A stretch of 64,000 nucleotides of DNA, taken from Cavia porcellus (taxonomy: Eukaryota; Chordata; Mammalia; Rodentia; Caviidae). The notes under the pieces are model-generated. The model searched no databases and was not told the DNA's origin. It was given only the letters and a program-made list of their open reading frames with translations. A program made the translations under genes and the position numbers. Location of the stretch: positions 138,792,982 through 138,856,981 of the forward strand of contig NW_026947484.1 in the NCBI RefSeq assembly GCF_034190915.1, given 5' to 3'. Below, one piece after another: positions 57,932 to 64,000 of this stretch (position 1 is its first letter; every line of letters starts with the position of its first letter).

Positions 57932-58941
57932 TTTTTAAAATTTTTTTTTATTTTAAAGAGATTAAGACAAAAGAGAGCTGAACAAAGTAGATCAGAACAG
58001 AGCAATGTAAGCAACACAGCACCTTCAACGAGACAACCGGATATCAACAGTAGCTACTATAATGTCTCTTTCTTTGAAATAGTTGAGTATACCTTCACAT
58101 ACAGTAATATCAAACATATCAAAATAGTATAAAACTATTCGAAAGTATGAAAGTATTGCAGAGTATTCAAACCAAATAACAGAAAATGAACTTTGGCTAC
58201 TATATCATCTCATTTTCCATAGAAAATTTGTTTATACTGTCACACATGTTAATATCCGATAAGACACAACATGATAGAACCAAGGGAAACAGAAGAACAA
58301 AAGCATGGTAGGACTTCAAAGGAAGATGATATTAAATCAGCAATGGCTGCCATAATGTCTTGTTTTCTTCAAAATAGCTGTTCATACCATCACAGATAAT
58401 AAAATCAAACAAACCAGAATAAAGCCATTCCAACTAATGAATGAAAACATTATGAGGGTTCAAAGCAATGTAATGGGGAATCATGATTATCATAAAATCT
58501 TATGTACTCCTACCATTTCTTACACTAGGGAGACCATGCAGTATTTCTACATATGAGTTTGATTTATTTCTCTCATAAGTATGGTCTCAAGTTGTGTCCA
58601 TTTATTTATAAATATCTCAATGTGATCATTCTCTAAAGTTAAGTAGTAGTATTCTGTTACATAAAAAAAACCACAACTTTTTTATCCATTCCTCAGTTGA
58701 TGGACACTTAGGTTGTTTCCAAGATCTGGCTATTACAAATTATGCTGCTATAAACTTGGTTGCACATATATCACTGTGGTATGATGTTTTCAGTTCTTCT
58801 GGGAATATGCCTAGAAGTGGAATATCTGGAACAAATGGGACTTCCAATTCCAACTTTTTGAGGAATCTTCAGACTGACCTCCACAGTGGTTGCACCAGTC
58901 TACACTCTCACCAACAGTGCAGAAGAATTCCTTTTTCTCCA
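57932..58941 (-). mobile_element. Younger L1, 5'-truncated, with exact 15-bp TSD, nested in L1
   Basis: Starts with a T/A-rich tail side (57932-57955), then about 540 bp of 3'UTR like that at 31629, then reverse ORF2 C-terminus ('ttatccattcctcagttga', 'gggaatatgcctagaagtg'). It ends 'gaattcctttttctcca'. The host L1 is interrupted at the TSD. Length about 1,010 bp. Confidence 0.95.
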
Positions 58942-58956
58942 GCATGACATAATTTC
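58942..58956. repeat. Target-site duplication, right copy
   Basis: 'gcatgacataatttc', identical to 57917-57931. Confidence 0.95.
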
Positions 58957-60324
58957 AATTATTTAGAATTTACTTAAGCATGCTTCATGAAATAGTACAT
59001 ATTCTATTTGGGAGAAAATTGGATTTGCTGCTGAGGTTGTTGTTGGAAGAAACACTGCACATAACCAAATGCTTTGTTAAGTCCTGAAATTTCTTTGTTG
59101 ATTTCTTTTGGTCTAGTTGATTTGTCTGTTTTTGACACTTGGATATTGATATCCCACTTTTAAATTATGTTGGTGTTTATTTGATTTTTCATGTACATTA
59201 GTGTTTATTTGATAATGTGTATGCCAGTCTGGTGCATATATATTTATGTTATCTGTCTATTGGGCTGTTTTCTCAACCAATGTTAGTGCCCTTCTTTATT
59301 GCTTTTGATCAATTTTGGCTTGAAATATACTATGTTTGAATTTGGAATTACTTTGTTCCAACTTCCAATTGCATGAAATTGTTTTTCTATCCTTTGATTT
59401 TTAATATGCAATTTTCATTTTGAATTAAATGCTTGTTTCATACTACATATAATTTTTTCTTGATTGATGGAACCAACCTGTGTCTATTGTTTGGGGAACT
59501 GACAGTATTCCAGTTTAAAATAATTACTAAGAGGCACTGACTTATTACCAAAAGGCACTACTGCATTATTTTCCTTATTGCCAATTTACTATTTTCCTTT
59601 TGCTTAGCTGCTCATTTTCCCAGGTATGTTTATTATCTTGACTTATTGGCATTATTGCTTCATTGACTCTTTGTAGAATAGCCTTAAAATTTTTTTAAAT
59701 GCGAGCTTGGCAGTCATGATTTCCTTGAGTTTCTCTTTGTCATGAAAATACCTTATTTCTCAATCAATTTTGAAGGAAAATTTTGTGGAATATATACAGG
59801 TATGTTGAAAAGAGTTACCATTCAGGGCTTGAAATGCCAACTCCAAGCCCACCTGGCCTCTAAGGTTTATGTTGAGAAGTGTCCTGTAATTCTCATAATT
59901 TCTCATGAATCATTCCAGTTCTCTAACAGCTTTTAAGGTTTTTGACTCCTAATACTTTGAATATAACATGAAGAGGAGAAGTCCTCTTTTGGTTATGGCT
60001 ATTTTGAGTTCTATATGTATCAATTAACAGTACAGTTATTTCTTTCCCTACATTCTGAAAGCTTCCTCCCATTATTTCTGTGAAATGGCTCTTTACGATA
60101 TTCGTGCTATCTTCTGATTTTTCACGTATTCTGATTAATGTTAGATTAGTTTTTGCATCATCTATGAGCTTTTGAATATATTTTTTCATGTTCTCTTGTT
60201 ATTTGTAAGAGTTTTTCAGGGTAGTTGATCTTTAAATACATCATTTTTTCCTAGTTATGAAATTCTATCCTCACACTGATCACATTTATTGCCAATTCCT
60301 TCAGTATAAATTTTCATGTCTTGA

Positions 60325-60414
60325 TTTTTTTCCTTTTGTTTTTTGGTAATTGGAATTGCACTCAAAATTTCACACTTTGCAGGCAGGTGCTGTACCAGTG
60401 AGTGAAATCCCCAG
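60325..60414 (-). mobile_element. ID SINE, old
   Basis: On + poly-T-rich sequence, 'ttttttggtaattggaatt', 'gcaggcaggtgctgtacca' and 'gagtgaaatccccag' are the reverse complement of an ID element with a short A tail. Diverged from the copies at 17354 and 24427. Confidence 0.78.
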
Positions 60415-60930
60415 ACTTGTCTTGGATTTCTGATTGAAACCTTCTCATGGACTGGAATTCTTTACCAAATGTGTCGTTCATATTTTATATCATTTTCTTA
60501 GCATTTGTAGCTTTTAATTAGTATAATCTGAAGTTTCCCTGATCATTTCAGTTATTACTGTCATTATCTGTTTAGTTATATCTTCTGTGATCCCACTGAC
60601 TACTTCATTTATCTGTTGCCTGACCTTCTGGGTTATGTTTTGTAATTGTTTTGGTGTGTGGCTTCTTTATTCTACCCCTCAATGCCTTCTACATTGTTTT
60701 TGAGTTATTTGGGAGCTTGTGAAAGCATTTTTTTTGCCTTGATTCTCACGTTTCTACTGCTTTTTATTTTACTGCTTATCTTTGTGGCATTTCGAGACAT
60801 ATAAGATAAAGACTTTCTTGCTAGTATAGAGATCTCTTCAGTTAGTTGCTTCTCAGTGATACATTTTGGCATGGCTATGGTCCTTTGCCTCTTCTCCAAA
60901 ACTAACCATCTTTGTTAATTTGCAAGAGGA

Positions 60931-62509
60931 GAAAGCAGTGTAGTTTACCCAAATCCAAGTTCTGTAGGGCAGCATCCTAATATTATTAATATGGTAAAGT
61001 AATCTGAGAGTTGCCTTACAGAGAAAATCAGCTACAGTTGAATCATGTAGGTCAAGCATGAATATTAACATACCATAAAACAGTTATATGCAACCCTTAA
61101 TCCTAAAGAAGGAATCCACAATTGTAGTGTAAACATTAAGACAATCCAGCTATTGATCTATACCTACACTGTTTACTAAATGTTATTAGTTATATCTCCA
61201 CTAATAGTAGAAAAGAATTAAACAGTAATTTATGGGATTAACTATCAATACAACAATGGTGTTTTATGTTTTTAATATTAAAATTATAAGAGGTTAGGAA
61301 TTCAAGATGCAAGAAGAAAAATTTGAAACAAATTCTATGATACGAGGAAGAGAGAAAAGTAAGACGAAGGATTCTATTGGGGAGTAGAGTGCCATTTATA
61401 GAATTAGGTAAAGGCAACAGAAAAAAAGTGATGATAAATAAAAGAGAAAAAATAAAGAGAAATAAACTATATTTATGATAAAAATAAGAGAGAAAAATAA
61501 TGGAGAAGGTTAAGGAAGATGAAAACTGAAGAAAACATGATAGAAAAAGAGATAAAAGTATAAAGGAAAATTCCCCAAACCCTAATAAACTTGTGAAGAA
61601 AAAAGAAAAAGATAGAAGGAAAAGAACACACACACTCAAAATATGAGAGATAGAGAGAGAGAGAGAAAGAAATAGAGACAGAGAGAGAAGAAAACAAAAA
61701 AAGAAAAACAGAAACTTGTCTGTGATTTTGAATGCATGGTTTTCTTTTGAGATTTACAATTTTGGTGCAGTGTCCAAGTCAAAACATGCTTCTTTCTGCT
61801 CTTGCCGGTGAATAAAGAAGGTTGTCAGGTCTCATGTCTGTGCAGGATACATCCAACAGTGTGCAGGAGGATTAGCACAAGATTGTTAATTCCATGACTT
61901 TCAAACTCAGAGCAACTCAGGCTGGACTTGTCTTCTGTTTGTGGGGAGAGGGCCAGGGTCCTTTTTCTCAAAACCCACATGGGGTCACTCAAGCTCATTG
62001 ACCCTGGCTGTCTCCCATGGCTAGCTCAGTGAAGCCATCCTACAGCAGCTCTGAGTTCCAAGTTCAAACATTTGACCCTTCCCCAGAATGGCATCCACCA
62101 AAGCACTCTCTCCAATGAAACGGCACATGCTTGTACAGAAAGCACTCATCAGCTGTTGCTTGTCAAAGGACCCCTGTGAGAGCAGAATCCCACACTGTCC
62201 CTGCAAATCACAGCAACAACTTGTCTGTTGCACTTCCATGTTTCTCCAAGAGACTCTCTAGAGTTGCCAGCATTGCTGTGTCTCTATAGATTTGGCCTCC
62301 TTTGTGAGAGAGCTGTGATTGAGAATGAGGAGAAATTTTCCAGTGTTTAGATTTTGAATCTTGAAGAGGCTGAATTGTTGTCACTAACCACGCTACCATT
62401 TTTTCTCCACTGAGTTAGAATTATTTAAACTCACTTTACTAGGTGCCATATAGAACTCCATGCATGCCACTGAACTCAATGATCAATTTTGAGAAACAAT
62501 TGAGATATG
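60931..62509. other. Unassigned; purine-rich stretch then GC-richer DNA
   Basis: 61300-61720 is strongly purine-rich on + (A/G), with a (GA)n core at 61649-61690. 61740-62300 is GC-richer and could be the 5'UTR of the antisense L1 or non-repeat DNA; I cannot decide. The minus-strand frames over the purine tract (rich in F, L and S) are composition artefacts. Confidence 0.4.
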
Positions 62510-63005
62510 CCATGTCTACCAGAAAAACAACATATCTATTTATACATCTGGTCTTGAATAACAATTCATTTGAGAAAAGCACATGGCTATGTAGCAGAGT
62601 AAGATGTTTCAAATGTCTGTCTCACAGAAGCATCACTTACCATAGTCAGAAATTGGAAATAACCCAAATTTCATCAATGGATAGATGAACCAACAAGTTA
62701 TAACACACCATAGAATATGATATCACTCATCCACAAAAAGAAATGAATTACTAATAAATACTACAATGTGGAAGAACCTCCCAGACATGCTAAGTGAAAA
62801 ATGGCAAACTCAAAAGCCACATTTTGCATGATTTCATTTATGTGACATACATATAGGGAGAAACGGACAAGGATATGAGATTTTACTTTAGAGTGAAAGA
62901 ATTATTTTGGGACTAGGTAGAAATGCTGTATATACAACATTGTAAATGCAACTTGATTGTGCACTGTAGAAATGGTTAATTTTATCTCAATAACTTTTTT
63001 AATGA
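62510..63005 (+). mobile_element. L1M-class LINE, 3' end
   Basis: 'cagaaattggaaataaccc', 'aatttcatcaatggataga', 'gacatgctaagtgaaaaat', 'tgcatgatttcatttatgt' and 'gaaatggttaattttatct' follow the old L1 ORF2 tail and 3'UTR order. Confidence 0.8.
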
Positions 63006-63491
63006 ATGGGAAATATTAAACTAGATTATAGTTAAATTTCATTTCAGTTCAAAAATTGTACAACTATAATTCAATGAAACAATGGTATTAAATGCATGAC
63101 AAATACCAGGAAAAAATATAAAGAAAGTGCTCAAAGAGTTCCCCCCCAAAAATTTGAGGACAAACAGAAAAGATTCCTATAGAAAGAGATATTTGAGACA
63201 GTTCTGCATGGAAAGAAGTTTCATACGGAGGTAGCAGGAGAGTTTTCCCACAAAGACATGACAGAGACGAGAATTTGTGAAAGATCAGTTGGCTGGTGGT
63301 CTTTGTAAGAGACAGAGTCTATGGCTAGCCATGGATCAAAAATATCCCAAGGAAAAACTTCCACACCAGAGTAACAATTTCAAGACCTGATCTGAGTTCA
63401 GACAGATTATCTTTAGAAGTTTCAAAGACACAAGCAAGCCATATAATTGAAATTCTACTCTACAAGGTGGCATTAAAGTATAAAGAGAAAG
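63006..63491. other. Unassigned sequence
   Basis: Nothing recognised. Confidence 0.4.
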
Positions 63492-63710
63492 CATGGTTGT
63501 GAGAGTGAATCAAGGACTCTAAAGTCAGACTGTGAATTTGATGGGTTATATTCAAGGAAATGTGGGCAAGTTAGCTTCTTCATACCTTAGTTTCAATATT
63601 TGTAAAATGAAAATAAAAATTCACCCCATAGAACTGCGAGGATTAAACAAATTAATACAACAAATAAGGTGTAGGACAGAGTGAGTGTTCATTAATTATT
63701 AGCCATTCTT
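63492..63710 (+). mobile_element. MIR SINE, nearly full length
   Basis: 'aaggactctaaagtcagac', 'gggcaagttagcttcttca', 'cttagtttcaatatttgta', 'aaaatgaaaataaaaattc', 'ctgcgaggattaaacaaat' and 'gagtgttcattaattatta' cover the tRNA-like head, core and 3' end of MIR in order. Confidence 0.85.
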
Positions 63711-64000
63711 TATTGAGGAATGAAGAAAAATGTATGTTCTGGAAATAATGAATTAGTAGTAAAGATCAAACTTAAGTTACTACTCTATGCTGTGAATAAA
63801 CTAATCCTTTTAATGCAACGTTACTGTACATATGAAAGGATGAAATATTTTATATAATAGTTATAAATAGTAAATATTACACAAGGATGCTTTGGATATT
63901 TAAAAGTGCATGAGATAGACACCATTAACTGGAATGGATGGGTAAGAGAAGAATGAATCATGCTGATGACCTCTGAGAGTATCATTAGGGGCCTGGGGGA
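63711..64000. other. Unassigned sequence at window end
   Basis: Nothing recognised before the window ends. Confidence 0.4.

Larger units (their letters stand above)
54126..60930 (-). mobile_element. Near-full-length antisense L1, carrying two L1-derived insertions and an ID
   Basis: Reading right to left: ORF1/5' region (59700-60930, 'gtcatgaaaataccttatt', 'aatgccaactccaagccca'); endonuclease (57650-59500); RT (55850-57650); C-terminus (54250-55850); ORF end near 54250. The RT active site at 55849-55860 reads F-A-D-C, so the second catalytic Asp is lost. The element lacks the 3'UTR seen in its relatives at its left edge. Interruptions: 56222-57004, 57932-58941 and 60325-60414. Stops and frameshifts are common. 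A 5'UTR may extend further right. Confidence 0.82.

Noticed and set aside
61238..61639. 133-codon minus-strand frame rich in Phe/Leu/Ser resembling membrane segments
   Set aside because: It is the complement of a purine-rich tract; hydrophobic composition follows from T/C-rich codons.

Overview
This window is mammalian nuclear DNA, and the SINE content points to a rodent. It carries ID-type SINEs derived from tRNA-Ala, ID+B1 dimers (B4-like) and B1-like monomers, on top of older MIR, L2, L1M, MER20 and ERVL/MaLR layers common to placental mammals. I see no Alu and no clear B2. The youngest ID copies (17354 and 24427) have an unusual anticodon-arm region (cctgc-TTTGCAA-gcagg). I do not associate it with mouse or rat, so a non-murid rodent, possibly a hystricognath, is my best guess; the species is not proven.

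I find no convincing protein-coding gene, tRNA/rRNA gene, CRISPR array or other compact system in the 64 kb. The longest open frames fall in L1 remnants, low-complexity tracts or unrecognised non-repeat sequence. The window reads as an AT-rich gene desert or the inside of a very large intron. Most of what can be named is a layered record of retrotransposition.

Layout: 1-5 kb holds old L1M, L2 and MIR pieces and a striking ~130-bp palindrome at 4904-5033. About 6.5-12.2 kb is one old plus-strand L1 broken by a MaLR LTR, an L1 3'UTR piece plus an ID SINE, and an antisense L1 3'UTR module. From 12-29 kb sequence is mostly non-repeat, with scattered MaLR LTRs, MIRs, two fresh ID copies with 15-bp target-site duplications (TSDs), MER20, MLT1, a 75-bp Z-DNA-type tract and a 59-bp direct repeat 1.2 kb apart. 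29-38 kb is L1-rich: a plus L1 split by MLT2 and MaLR LTRs, an antisense 5'-truncated L1, then another plus L1 with an unclassified ~360-bp insert. 38-45 kb has LTRs, B1 and non-repeat sequence. 45.7-49.6 kb holds an antisense L1, L2/MIR pieces and a twin-primed (5'-inverted) L1 inside a MIR. 49.6-52.7 kb is the best candidate for unannotated function (GC-richer, strong splice-donor-like sites). 52.9-60.9 kb is antisense L1 carrying two further L1-derived insertions, one with an exact 15-bp TSD and one with a 62-bp-period tandem repeat. The end has purine-rich DNA, an L1M tail and a nearly complete MIR.

The elements do not form a pathway; the useful information is their nesting order. In all three L1 copies where the reverse-transcriptase active site is visible, the F-A-D-D motif is lost, so none can be autonomous. 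Family names come from remembered consensus sequences and were not checked by a search; boundaries are usually good to about 10-30 bp, except where a TSD fixes them.
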